Below, piece after piece: positions 33,212 to 41,474 of a stretch of DNA of 64,000 nt. Under the pieces are notes generated by a model. That model was not told the origin of the DNA and did no database searches. It was given only the letters and a program-made list of their open reading frames with translations. Each line of letters starts with the position of its first letter. Position 1 is the first letter of the stretch. This DNA comes from Nitratireductor alexandrii (GTDB taxonomy: Bacteria; Pseudomonadota; Alphaproteobacteria; Rhizobiales; Rhizobiaceae), in the NCBI RefSeq assembly GCF_004000215.1, contig NZ_RBVY01000012.1:39882-103881 (forward strand), read 5' to 3'. A program made the position numbers and the translations under genes.

Positions 33212-34278
33212 GATGATTTCCTTTCGTATTCCGGTTCTGCGACAAGCGCCGATGCGATCCGGCTACGTGGCGCGGTTTCGCCGCCGAGCGCGATCGACAG
33301 GTAGAGCAACCGTTTGAAGTACCCGCCGATGGCCATTTCCTGCGTCATGCCCATGCCGCCATGAAGCTGGATGGCCCTTTCGCCAATAGTCCGGGCGGCG
33401 GTCGTGATCTGGGCCAGCGCCCGGTCGGCCAGCCCCGCCTCGGCCGGGGTGCCGTCCGGTGCGACGAGCATCGCGGCCATGGTGCGGGCCAGCTCGGCAT
33501 CGGCATGCATATCAGCCATACGGTGGCGTAGGGCCTGAAACCTGGCCAGCGGCTGGCCGAACTGGGTGCGCTCCTGCAGGTAGCCTGACGTGACCTCGAT
33601 GGCGCGTTCCATGGCCCCGACCGTTTCAGCTGCCAGCGCAGCGCGACGCAGGCTCTGCGTCCGAGCGGCTGTGGTCCGCAGCCCCTCGCCATCGGCGATC
33701 CGGGTCGCCGGGGTGGCGGTCAGTATGATGTCGGCCAGGGCGCGCCCGTCGACCGAGCGATATACGCGGCGCTCGACTTGGCCCTCGAGCGCGAAAAGCG
33801 CGAGCTCCCCCCCTGCCTGGCGAGCAAGCACGAGGTAGTCGGTCACCTGCGCACCACCCGGCACATGCCGGGCCACGCCGGTGAGGGTTCCGTCTGCGCC
33901 TGGCTCAAACGGCGCGCCAAGGCCCAGGACCATGGCGATCCGCGAGCCTGTCACCAGCCCTTCGGCAAGGCCGTCCAGCGCCGCTGTGTCGAGCACGGTT
34001 CCGGCCAGCGTCGCAGCGACGAGAGCCGCCTCGACCACAGGTTCAGTCACAAGCCCGCGTCCGCATTCCTCGGCCAGCGCAAGCGTCGCTCCGGCGGGAA
34101 GGCCGAGTCCGCCCAAGTCCTCTGGCAGGGCGATGGCATGCCAGCCAAGCTCGGCCATCGCGGCCCAGTTGTCGACCGAATGCCCACTGTCATCGGCGCG
34201 ATACTCGGACTCGATCCAGCGTCGGGCGCTTTCGGCGATCATCCCGGCATCTTCGCTGCGCAGAAACATCTCGCTCAT
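33208..34278 (-). CDS. Acyl-CoA dehydrogenase, small subunit type without catalytic Glu motif
   Basis: A 356-residue ACAD-fold protein, shorter than the usual 380-410. The C-terminal signature is AIQLHGGMGMTQEMAIGGYFKRLLYLS, but the usual YEGT-E-Q segment is missing. The N-terminal half is reduced and lacks the standard TEP-GS motif. This pattern matches the partner subunits of heteromeric (alpha2beta2) ACADs known from steroid side-chain degradation, in which only one subunit is catalytic. The large subunit is the gene directly upstream (overlap of 4 bases). Function is inferred from the pair. Confidence 0.88.
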   Translation of the reverse strand: MSEMFLRSEDAGMIAESARRWIESEYRADDSGHSVDNWAAMAELGWHAIALPEDLGGLGLPAGATLALAEECGRGLVTEPVVEAALVAATLAGTVLDTAALDGLAEGLVTGSRIAMVLGLGAPFEPGADGTLTGVARHVPGGAQVTDYLVLARQAGGELALFALEGQVERRVYRSVDGRALADIILTATPATRIADGEGLRTTAARTQSLRRAALAAETVGAMERAIEVTSGYLQERTQFGQPLARFQALRHRMADMHADAELARTMAAMLVAPDGTPAEAGLADRALAQITTAARTIGERAIQLHGGMGMTQEMAIGGYFKRLLYLSIALGGETAPRSRIASALVAEPEYERKSS

Positions 34279-35519
34279 CCCCGACCCCCTTCTGCGCCCA
34301 AGAGCCCGCGCGCGAGCAGTGACCGCTGAATCTCGTTGGTGCCGCCATAGATCGAGGACGCACGGCCATAGAGATATTCCTCGATGACGCCTTCGCTCAG
34401 CTCGGCAGCCGCAGCGTCGAGCCTGGCGAGCGCGCCGGTCGCCTCGGGCCCGGCCATGGCCGCTTCGGCGCCGATGGCTTCGCGCAGGAGCCGCGTCATT
34501 TCCTGCTGGATCTCGGTGCCGCGCAGTTTGAGGATCGAGGCACCCCCGCCGATGTCTCCGCCCTGCGCCTGCACCGCGAGGTAACGCAGCTCGGTCAGTT
34601 CCAGCGCGGTGAGCGCGATCTCGACCTCGGCCAGCGCGGCCATGAAGGACGGCGCCTGAGCCAGCGGCAGGCCGTCCGGCTGCGGCAGGTGCATCGCGGC
34701 CCGGATACGGGCCAGTTGCCGGCGGCTGCGGCCTGCGCCGCTGATGTCGCTGCGTTCGTTCGCCAGAAGGAAGCGGGCATAGGCCCAGCCCTTCCCTTCC
34801 TCGCCTACGAGGTTTTCCGCCGGGACCTCGACGCCGGACAGGAACACCTCGTTCAGCGTATGGCTGCCGTCGATCGAGATGATCGGGCGCACTTCAATGC
34901 CAGGGCTGTCCATGTCGAGGAGCAGGAAGGAAATCCCGTCCTGCTTGCGCCCGCTGTCGTCGGTGCGCACAAGCGCGAACATGCGGTTGGCATGTTGGGC
35001 CTTGGTGGTCCAGATCTTCTGGCCATCGACCACGTATCGGTCGCCCTTGCGCACCGCGCGGGTGCGTAGACCGGCGAGGTCGGATCCGGCGCCGGGTTCG
35101 GAAAAGCCCTGGCACCACCAATCGTCCGCCGAAAGGATGCGCGGCAGGTAGAAGGATTTCTGCGCCTCCGATCCGAAGGCATAGATCACCGGCCCGACCA
35201 TACGGGTGCCGAAGGCTGGCACCTTGGGCGCCGCGCCGAGGCCGCATTCGAGGTTGAAGAGCAACTGGCGCAGGGGTGACCAGCCCGCTCCACCATATTC
35301 TTCGGGCCAGGATGGTGCGGCCCAACCCCGTGCATTCAGCGCCTTCTGCCAGAAAACGACTTCGGACTTTGTGGCGTGGCGGCCGATGTCGGCGTTGCGT
35401 CGTGCCTCGGCAGGAAGCGCCACGGCGATGAAATCCCGCACCTCCTGCCGGAAGGTGCGGTCAGCCTCGCTCAGGAGGCCGTCTATAGGATCGACAGAGG
35501 GCATCGGTTTAAATGGCAT
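34275..35519 (-). CDS. Acyl-CoA dehydrogenase, large subunit of the pair
   Basis: A 414-residue ACAD with QGFSEPGAGSDLAGLRT and KIWTTKAQHA FAD/substrate motifs and SSIYGGTNEIQRSLLARGLLG at the C-terminus. The Tyr-Gly-Gly-Thr form with Glu and Gln is typical of the large subunits of FadE-type pairs. It overlaps the SDR gene by 11 bases and the small ACAD gene by 4. Together they should introduce the 2,3 double bond in a bulky or branched acyl-CoA that ordinary ACADs cannot take (inference from the pair architecture). Confidence 0.92.
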   Translation of the reverse strand: MPFKPMPSVDPIDGLLSEADRTFRQEVRDFIAVALPAEARRNADIGRHATKSEVVFWQKALNARGWAAPSWPEEYGGAGWSPLRQLLFNLECGLGAAPKVPAFGTRMVGPVIYAFGSEAQKSFYLPRILSADDWWCQGFSEPGAGSDLAGLRTRAVRKGDRYVVDGQKIWTTKAQHANRMFALVRTDDSGRKQDGISFLLLDMDSPGIEVRPIISIDGSHTLNEVFLSGVEVPAENLVGEEGKGWAYARFLLANERSDISGAGRSRRQLARIRAAMHLPQPDGLPLAQAPSFMAALAEVEIALTALELTELRYLAVQAQGGDIGGGASILKLRGTEIQQEMTRLLREAIGAEAAMAGPEATGALARLDAAAAELSEGVIEEYLYGRASSIYGGTNEIQRSLLARGLLGAEGGRG

Positions 35520-36417
35520 CCCAGAAGAACACGTCCATCGTGGTCTCGAACGGGGTCAGGTCGTTTTTGACAGAGGGCATGAACACGTCACGGATGTCGT
35601 CGTGGGTCCAGCCGTTGGCACGATGGAGACCGCGAATGGGCCGCGGCTGGCTCATCACGAAGATTTCGTTCCCGCGCACGGCAAAGACCTGTCCGGTCAC
35701 GTCGCTCGCATCATCGCTGGCCAGGAAGACGCTCATCGGGACCAGCTTTTCGGCAGTCATGTGCTTTCGCTTTTCGGCAAATTCCGGCGTGTCGCCGGTG
35801 GGAACCGAGGTCACCATCCGGGTCAGGGCGAAAGGCGCGATGCAGTTCGAGCGGATGCCGAAGCGCTTCATGTCGATCGCGATCGACCGCGACAGACCCG
35901 CAATCCCCGCCTTGGCAGAAGAGTAGTTCGCCTGACCCAGGTTGCCGATCAGGCCGGCGGTCGAGGTGAAGTGGACATAACTTCCCGATTCCTGCTCGCG
36001 AAATACGGTCGCTGCGGCACGGCTGACATTGTAGCTGCCATAGAGATGAACCTTGGTGACGCTGTCGAAATTATCGAAGCTCATCTTGTGGAACAATCCG
36101 TCGCGCACGATGCCGGCGTTGTTCAGGACCGTGTCGAGCCGACCGAAATTGCCGACCGCGCATTTCACCATGGCTTCGGCACCGTCCGGATCGGACACGC
36201 TGTTGTTGTCTGCGACCGCTTGGCCCCCGGCGGCAATGATCTCGGCGGCGACGTCTTCGGCCGGGTTGGCGCCGTCGGATTCTCCTTGGAGGCTAGTCCC
36301 CAGGTCGTTGACCACGACTTTGGCTCCCGCCGCACCCAAGCCGAGCGCAAGAGCGCGTCCGATGCCCCGTCCGCCACCGGTGACGATAGCGACCTTTCCG
36401 TCAAGAGGTCCCGCCAT
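35509..36417 (-). CDS. SDR 3-hydroxyacyl-CoA dehydrogenase, HSD17B4-like
   Basis: A 302-residue classical SDR. The cofactor motif is TGGGRGIGRA with Asp in VVNDLG setting NAD preference. The catalytic Ser is in STAGLIG and YSSAKAG supplies Tyr and Lys. The length and the insert DLGTSLQGESDGANPAEDVAAE match the dehydrogenase domain of peroxisomal multifunctional enzyme 2, which pairs with hydratase 2. That partner is in the same operon (32369-33211). It is the first gene after the operator at 36455-36465. Confidence 0.92.
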   Translation of the reverse strand: MAGPLDGKVAIVTGGGRGIGRALALGLGAAGAKVVVNDLGTSLQGESDGANPAEDVAAEIIAAGGQAVADNNSVSDPDGAEAMVKCAVGNFGRLDTVLNNAGIVRDGLFHKMSFDNFDSVTKVHLYGSYNVSRAAATVFREQESGSYVHFTSTAGLIGNLGQANYSSAKAGIAGLSRSIAIDMKRFGIRSNCIAPFALTRMVTSVPTGDTPEFAEKRKHMTAEKLVPMSVFLASDDASDVTGQVFAVRGNEIFVMSQPRPIRGLHRANGWTHDDIRDVFMPSVKNDLTPFETTMDVFFWDAI

Positions 36418-36454
36418 GTTGTTTCCCTTTCATGTGTCTGGTTCAGGCTATAAT

Positions 36455-36465
36455 TGGTAGTACCA
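36455..36465. promoter_or_regulatory. Operator core TGGTAGTACCA before the SDR operon
   Basis: A perfect TGGT-AGT-ACCA core 38 bases upstream of the SDR start, between it and the terminator of the thiolase-like operon. It should control the five-gene beta-oxidation operon 36417-31551. Confidence 0.65.
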
Positions 36466-36470
36466 TTAGA

Positions 36471-36509
36471 AAAAGCGGGGTTCCACCCCAAGAAAGGTGG
36501 ACCCCGCTT
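36471..36509 (-). terminator. Terminator of the TRAP-DUF35-thiolase-like operon
   Basis: Arms AAGCGGGGTTCCACC and GGTGGACCCCGCTT pair along 14 bp with one bulged T. On the minus strand the hairpin ends in TTTTCTAAT. It lies 4 bases after the thiolase-like stop at 36513. Confidence 0.85.
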
Positions 36510-36512
36510 CGC

Positions 36513-37652
36513 TCAGGCCTCGAGTGCGAGAACGCCCGTGGCCTGGCTTGCCAAGGTGCCGCCGTTGCCGTGGACCACAGCCGTGGCGCAATCGGCGACC
36601 TGCCTTTCGCCTCCCTCGCCGCGCAGCTGCCGCACCGCCTCGATGATCGTGAAAATCCCGTACATGCCCGGATGGGTGCAGGACAGGCCGCCCCCGTTGG
36701 TGTTCACCGGAATGGTTCCGCCCGGCGCGGTCAACCCGTCACGGAACAGCTTGCCCCCTTGCCCCTTCTCGCAGAACCCGAGGTCTTCCATGAACAGGAT
36801 CGCGTTTATGGTGAAGGCGTCGTAGAGCTGGACCACGTCGATGTCCTGCGGCGCGAGGCCGGACATGGCGAAGGCACGCGCCCCGGACAGAGCCGCGGGG
36901 CTAACCGTCAGGTCGGGCATTTCCATGATCGACTTGTGGGTATGTGCAACGCCGAAGCCACGCACATAGATCGGGGTCTTGGACATTTCGCGGGCCTTCT
37001 CGGCCGAGACCAGCACCACAGCGCCGCCGCCATCGGTGACCAGGCAGCAATCCCGTACGGTCAGCGGATCGGCGACGGGCCGCGCCGCAAGCACCTCTTC
37101 CAAGGTGATCGGATCGCGCATCGTCGCTTCGGGGTTCAACTCGGCCCATTTCCGCATCGACACGGCCACTGATGCGAGGTCTTCGCGGGTCGTGCCGTAT
37201 TGGTACATATGCCGCGAGGTCGCCAGCGCATAGGCCCCGATCGGGTTGCGGGGATGATAGGGCGCCTCGTAGGGCTGTGGCTCCACCGGGCTGACCAGCC
37301 TGCCCGCCGCGCTGCGCTGGTTCGAGCCGTAGCAGATCAGCGCCACGTCGCAGAGCCCGGTTTCAATCGCCACCGTGGCCGATTGCAGAAAGGCGACAAA
37401 GGCCGAGCCGCCGTAATTCGTCGCGTCGGTGAAGCGCGGCTGCAACCCCAGGTACTCGCCCACGGACAGACCGGGCAGCAGGTTGCTCATATTGGTCGTG
37501 AACAGACCGTCGACATCCTGAAGGGTCAGCCCCGCCTCGGCCAGGGCCGCCTTTACCGCATGGCCCATGATTTCCATATGGCTCATGCCCGGTGCCGCCG
37601 AGATACCGTATTGGCCGACGCCGACGATTGCGGATTTCGATCTCAGATCCAT
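36513..37652 (-). CDS. Thiolase-like protein (SCP2/Ltp2 type), probable retro-aldolase subunit
   Basis: A 379-residue thiolase-fold protein of the lipid-transfer branch. The region that holds the nucleophilic Cys in true thiolases reads NYGGSAFVAFLQSA and has no Cys. VVQLYDAFTINAILFMEDLGFCEKG and HGNGGTLASQ are the conserved Tyr- and His-containing motifs of this branch. Members without the Cys and paired with a DUF35 protein (Ltp2-ChsH2) cleave 3-hydroxyacyl-CoA side chains by retro-aldol reaction in steroid degradation. The DUF35 gene lies just upstream (TGATG). A thiolase role is not ruled out. Confidence 0.88.
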   Translation of the reverse strand: MDLRSKSAIVGVGQYGISAAPGMSHMEIMGHAVKAALAEAGLTLQDVDGLFTTNMSNLLPGLSVGEYLGLQPRFTDATNYGGSAFVAFLQSATVAIETGLCDVALICYGSNQRSAAGRLVSPVEPQPYEAPYHPRNPIGAYALATSRHMYQYGTTREDLASVAVSMRKWAELNPEATMRDPITLEEVLAARPVADPLTVRDCCLVTDGGGAVVLVSAEKAREMSKTPIYVRGFGVAHTHKSIMEMPDLTVSPAALSGARAFAMSGLAPQDIDVVQLYDAFTINAILFMEDLGFCEKGQGGKLFRDGLTAPGGTIPVNTNGGGLSCTHPGMYGIFTIIEAVRQLRGEGGERQVADCATAVVHGNGGTLASQATGVLALEA

Positions 37653-38041
37653 CAGGCCGCTCCTTCCACGCCACGAAACACAACACGCGCAGGATCGCCC
37701 GCCTCGATCTCGGCCACCACCGGCAGGCCGACGGCCACGTCCAGCGGCGGGCGGTCCAAGACGGTCGAGATCATGCGCACGCCCTCGTCCAGTTCGACAA
37801 GGACATAGCTGTAATCGCCGCCCCGTTCGGGCTTTTGGCAAATGGTGGTCGCCGCATAGACCACGCCCTGTCCGCTGGCGTCTTGCCAGGCCAGCGCGTC
37901 CGAGCCGCAGCTTGTGCACAAGACGCGCGGTGCGAATTGATACGCGCCGCAGGCCCCGCATTTCTGGATTACGAAGCGACCTTCGTTGAGAAACTCCTGA
38001 TACTCGCGATCAGGGGCCTGGGCTGCCGATCCGTTTGTCAT
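37652..38041 (-). CDS. DUF35 zinc-ribbon/OB-fold partner of the thiolase-like protein
   Basis: A 129-residue protein. An N-terminal helix leads to a rubredoxin-like zinc ribbon (CGACG and CTSCG, about residues 28-46), then an OB fold (GVVYAATTIC; YSYVLVELDEG). DUF35 proteins bind acyl-CoA and form complexes with thiolase-like enzymes, as ChsH2 does with Ltp2. The stop and the next start overlap (TGATG), giving equal synthesis of both subunits. It follows the TRAP QM genes by 47 bases and is probably on the same transcript. Confidence 0.92.
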   Translation of the reverse strand: MTNGSAAQAPDREYQEFLNEGRFVIQKCGACGAYQFAPRVLCTSCGSDALAWQDASGQGVVYAATTICQKPERGGDYSYVLVELDEGVRMISTVLDRPPLDVAVGLPVVAEIEAGDPARVVFRGVEGAA

Positions 38042-38088
38042 GTCTTGTCCTTATCGTTCAGTCTGTCTGTTCGTTGCATGCCCCGCCG

Positions 38089-39396
38089 TCACATCAGATC
38101 GGGCAGCAGAAGCGTGATTTTCGGGAAGGCGATCAGCAGGAACATCACGAACACTTCGGCCAGCAGGAACCATGCGGTGCCGCGGAAGATTGCGCCCAGC
38201 GGCACGCTCTTTCCGACCACGCCCTTCATGACGAAGACGTTCAGGCCAAGCGGTGGTGTGAGCATCCCGATTTCCAGGTACTTCACCAGGATGACGCCGA
38301 TCCAGATCGGGTTGATGTCGGCGGCGTGAAAGATCGGCAGCATGACCGGCAGGGTCAGCAGCAGAACGCCCATCGGATCGAGGAAACAGCCAAAGACCAG
38401 ATAGACCAGCGACGCCAGGAGCACGATCAGAAGCGGATCGGTGCCGAGCGAGTCGACCAGTCGCGCGATGTCATAGGGCAGCCCGCTGATCGCGAGGAAC
38501 CGGGTGAACAGCAGCGCGCCGGTGGCGATGAACAGGATCGACGCGGTGGTCGATATCGTCTCGTGCAGGCTTTCACGCAGGACCTTCAGGGTCAGGGTCC
38601 GCCGGATCAGCGCCACGCCCGCCGCAAGGATCACGCCCAGCGCACCCGCCTCGGTCGGCGAAACGATGCCGCTGTAGATGCCACCGATCACGCCAAGGCT
38701 CAGAACGGGCAGCGGCCAGCAGCCGATGATCACCTTCATCTTCTCGGATGGGCTTCGGCTGTCGGCCTCGACCTTCGGCGCGATCGAAGGTTGTGCTAGA
38801 ACGCGCAGGTAGATCATGAGCGCATAGATGGCGGCGGTGAGGATCCCGGGGATGATCCCGGCGACAAGCATCTTGCCCGCCGAAACCTCGGCAAAGATCG
38901 CATAGACGATCATCATGATCGACGGCGGAATGATCGCGCCCAGCGTCCCGACCGCCGAGGCGACCCCGGTCGCCAGCGACGGCGCGTACCCCGCCTTCAG
39001 CATTTCAGGAACCGCGATACGGCCAAGCGTCGCCGTCGTGGCCAGGCTCGACCCGCAGGCCGCCGCAAAGCCCGCGCCGGCAAAGTTCGTGGCGATGGCC
39101 AGCCCGCCGCGGACACGACCGAGCATCAGCCGAAGCGCGTCGAACAGATCCCGCGTCAGCCCGCTGTTGCCCGCGATGGACCCCATCAGCAGGAACATCG
39201 GAACCGCCGTCAGCGTCCAGTGCGCGTTGAATTCGAACGGCAGGTTCTGGAAGGTCGAAGCGGCAGGACGCCCGCCGCGCACGGCCCAGATACCCACGAA
39301 GGACACGGTGGACAGGGCGAAGCCGATCGGCACGCGCAACGCCATGAGGACCAGCATTGCGACAATGCCGATGGCTCCAATCAACGTACCGCTCAT
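38089..39396 (-). CDS. dctM: TRAP transporter large membrane subunit (DctM)
   Basis: A 435-residue protein with about 12 hydrophobic segments and the DctM marks: FLLMGSIAGNSGLTRDLFDAL, GAGFAAACGSSLATTATLGRIAVPEML and IIPPSIMMIVYAIFAEVSAGKM. It forms the sodium-coupled channel with DctQ, whose gene overlaps it by 4 bases. There is no DctP gene beside the pair; the orphan receptors at 13765 or 63559 are candidates. It is followed by DUF35 and thiolase-like genes, so the cargo is likely a substrate or product of that pathway. Confidence 0.94.
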   Translation of the reverse strand: MSGTLIGAIGIVAMLVLMALRVPIGFALSTVSFVGIWAVRGGRPAASTFQNLPFEFNAHWTLTAVPMFLLMGSIAGNSGLTRDLFDALRLMLGRVRGGLAIATNFAGAGFAAACGSSLATTATLGRIAVPEMLKAGYAPSLATGVASAVGTLGAIIPPSIMMIVYAIFAEVSAGKMLVAGIIPGILTAAIYALMIYLRVLAQPSIAPKVEADSRSPSEKMKVIIGCWPLPVLSLGVIGGIYSGIVSPTEAGALGVILAAGVALIRRTLTLKVLRESLHETISTTASILFIATGALLFTRFLAISGLPYDIARLVDSLGTDPLLIVLLASLVYLVFGCFLDPMGVLLLTLPVMLPIFHAADINPIWIGVILVKYLEIGMLTPPLGLNVFVMKGVVGKSVPLGAIFRGTAWFLLAEVFVMFLLIAFPKITLLLPDLM

Positions 39397-39911
39397 GCTT
39401 CAACCACCTCGGGCTCGCCCAGGTCGCGCCCGGAAATCAGAAGGATGATCTGCAAGATCAGAACCAGGAGCACCGCCCCGTAGCCGAAGACGATCATCCA
39501 GCGCGCGGGCCAGAGCGGGAAGTCGAATGCCGTGATGTCAAGGTATTCCCCCTTCTGGGTCTGGTCGATCGCCTTCAGGATGGAATGCCATGCCAGCGCG
39601 ACCGAAATCGCTGCGGATACCGACAACGCCCCGATGTCGAGGATCCGCAACCACCGCTTCGGCAATGACAGGGTGAAAGCCTCGACCGTCAGAAGGTTGC
39701 GCCGGTACTGGACATAACCAAGCGGGAGGAAGCAGGCGGCTATCATGTAGTAGTTGGTCACGGTCTCGACCATGCCGATTGTCGGCCGCCCGAACGCCAG
39801 CCGCGCGATCACATCCACACCGATATGCGTGACCATCAGGATCACGCATATCGCGCCGGCCCAGTAGAGCCATAACGACAAAAGTGGGACCAATCTTGCC
39901 AGAAGTTTCAT
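39393..39911 (-). CDS. dctQ: TRAP transporter small membrane subunit (DctQ)
   Basis: A 172-residue protein with four hydrophobic segments, including WLYWAGAICVILMVTHIGVDVIARL at the start and FPLWPARWMIVFGYGAVLLVLILQI near the end, the DctQ pattern. GGAGGAGCG precedes its ATG. It is the first gene of the minus-strand operon DctQ-DctM-DUF35-thiolase-like. A single TACCATT half-site is at 39973-39979, upstream of it. Confidence 0.92.
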   Translation of the reverse strand: MKLLARLVPLLSLWLYWAGAICVILMVTHIGVDVIARLAFGRPTIGMVETVTNYYMIAACFLPLGYVQYRRNLLTVEAFTLSLPKRWLRILDIGALSVSAAISVALAWHSILKAIDQTQKGEYLDITAFDFPLWPARWMIVFGYGAVLLVLILQIILLISGRDLGEPEVVEA

Positions 39912-40056
39912 CGCTCCTCCCTGTCTGACGGCTATTGTTTTCCGTCTCTTTGGTGGTGTTTTTCAAATATCCTACCATTCGTCAAGACGTCTGTGCTGAA
40001 GTGACGCCGCGGAAATTGGGGCTTGCGAGTTTGCTATCCCTACAATAGGCATGTGG

Positions 40057-40075
40057 TTAATGGAAGAACCATTAA
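40057..40075. promoter_or_regulatory. Operator TTAATGG-AAGAA-CCATTAA
   Basis: Perfect 7-bp arms with a 5-base spacer end 8 bases before the kinase start at 40084. It matches the 28992 site with one core change. Its place suggests it covers the transcription start of the kinase-LvaB-like-ACAD operon. Confidence 0.65.
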
Positions 40076-40083
40076 GAGAAACG

Positions 40084-41085
40084 ATGACCGACTCCCTCTC
40101 CCAAGCCTTGATTGATGCCGTGCCCCGCCTCTGGGGTGGCGCGGAATATGATGGCGGACTTGTCAAGTTGGCCGGTGGCGCGAGCCAGGAATGTTGGCGG
40201 TTCGCCGCAAACAGGGGCGGCGATTCGGTTTCGTTGGTCCTGCGGCGAGTTCCGGCCTTGTCCCGCAAGAAACAGGGCCTGAAACCCCGGATCGACCTGC
40301 CGACCGAAGCGGTCGCGATGTCCGCCGCCGCCGCCGCTGGTGCGCCGCTTCCGCGTGTCCACTGGAACACCGGCGCGGAGGATCCGCTTGGCGCCTCGCT
40401 CTGCATGGACTGGCTCGACGGAGAGACTGTTGGCCACCGGATCCTGCGCGATCCGGCGCTGGCCGACATCCGGCCGGACCTGCCCCGGCAATGCGGGACT
40501 GCGCTTGCCAGGATACATGCGGCCTCGGTCGAGAAGCTCGGTGCATTGCCGACGATCGACGCCGCTGCCCGGCTGGAGGTGTTGTCGCGTCTCCACCACG
40601 GGCACCCCGGACATCGCCCGGTCTTCGACCTTGCGCTGACCTGGCTCGAACGCAATCTGCCGGATCCCGGACAGGTCCGGCTTGTTCATGGCGATTTTCG
40701 CACCGGGAACCTGATGGTCGGTCCGGACGGGTTGCGCGCCATTCTCGACTGGGAACTCGCCCATCTGGGCGATCCGATGGAGGACCTGGGCTGGTTCTGC
40801 GTGGGATCCTGGCGGTTCGGGCAGATTGACAAACCGGCGGGAGGCTTCGGCAGCCGTGAAGACCTCTTCGCCGCATACGAGGCCGCGGGCGGTCAGGCCG
40901 TCGACCCGGAGCGCGTGCGCTTCTGGGAAGTCATGGGCACGCTGCGCTGGGGTCTGGATTGCGTGGAATTCGCCGAGGAGTTCCGCCGCGGCGACCGCAC
41001 GGTCGAACGTGCCGCCATCGGTCGGCGCACGTCCGAGACCGAGATCGACCTCCTGCGATTGATCCTGCCGAGGGCGCGTAAATGA
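40084..41085 (+). CDS. APH-fold kinase, LvaA-like 4-hydroxyacyl-CoA kinase (second system)
   Basis: A 333-residue aminoglycoside-phosphotransferase-fold protein with LVHGDFRTGN (about residue 201) and ILDWELAHLGDPMEDL, the catalytic and metal motifs. Gene order kinase - small protein - ACAD is that of lvaA-lvaB-lvaC in the Pseudomonas putida levulinate pathway, where LvaA with LvaB phosphorylates 4-hydroxyvaleryl-CoA and LvaC eliminates the phosphate. The start is the ATG at 40084; an upstream in-frame ATG at 40051 would include the operator. Substrate chain length cannot be told. Confidence 0.9.
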   Translation: MTDSLSQALIDAVPRLWGGAEYDGGLVKLAGGASQECWRFAANRGGDSVSLVLRRVPALSRKKQGLKPRIDLPTEAVAMSAAAAAGAPLPRVHWNTGAEDPLGASLCMDWLDGETVGHRILRDPALADIRPDLPRQCGTALARIHAASVEKLGALPTIDAAARLEVLSRLHHGHPGHRPVFDLALTWLERNLPDPGQVRLVHGDFRTGNLMVGPDGLRAILDWELAHLGDPMEDLGWFCVGSWRFGQIDKPAGGFGSREDLFAAYEAAGGQAVDPERVRFWEVMGTLRWGLDCVEFAEEFRRGDRTVERAAIGRRTSETEIDLLRLILPRARK

Positions 41086-41474
41086 CCACAGCTACGCCAG
41101 ATGCCGTCGAACTTGTCCGCGTTGTCGCAGATTGGCTCCGCAAGGATGTCTTGCAGATTCTGGGCGAGCGCCGCTTCGAGGGGCTTGTCGCCGCCAACGT
41201 GCTCGACATCGTCGCCCGCGAACTGACCTTCGGCCCGGACGCTGCGGACCGGAAACAGGACAGGTTGCGCGAGCTCCTAAACAGCGACGCGATGCCAGAC
41301 GAGATGGAAGCTGCCCTTTCGACCGCGATCCGGACCGGATCCCCCGCGCTCGACCCCGAGGCGCTGGCCGAATTCCTCTGGGCGACCACCTTGGACCGGC
41401 TGTCGATCGACCAGCCCAAATACGCCGCTTTCCGTCGCGAGACCGAACTGGACGGCCCCAAAGGAGAAGAATGA
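41082..41474 (+). CDS. LvaB-like small helical protein (DUF6285 type)
   Basis: A 130-residue, mainly helical, soluble protein (PDAVELVRVVADWLRKDVLQ; NVLDIVARELTFG) lying between kinase and ACAD with 4-base and 1-3-base overlaps on each side. In the Lva pathway the small protein at this place is needed for kinase activity. I believe this family is catalogued as DUF6285. The assignment rests mainly on gene order and size; no catalytic motif is visible. Confidence 0.75.
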   Translation: MTTATPDAVELVRVVADWLRKDVLQILGERRFEGLVAANVLDIVARELTFGPDAADRKQDRLRELLNSDAMPDEMEAALSTAIRTGSPALDPEALAEFLWATTLDRLSIDQPKYAAFRRETELDGPKGEE

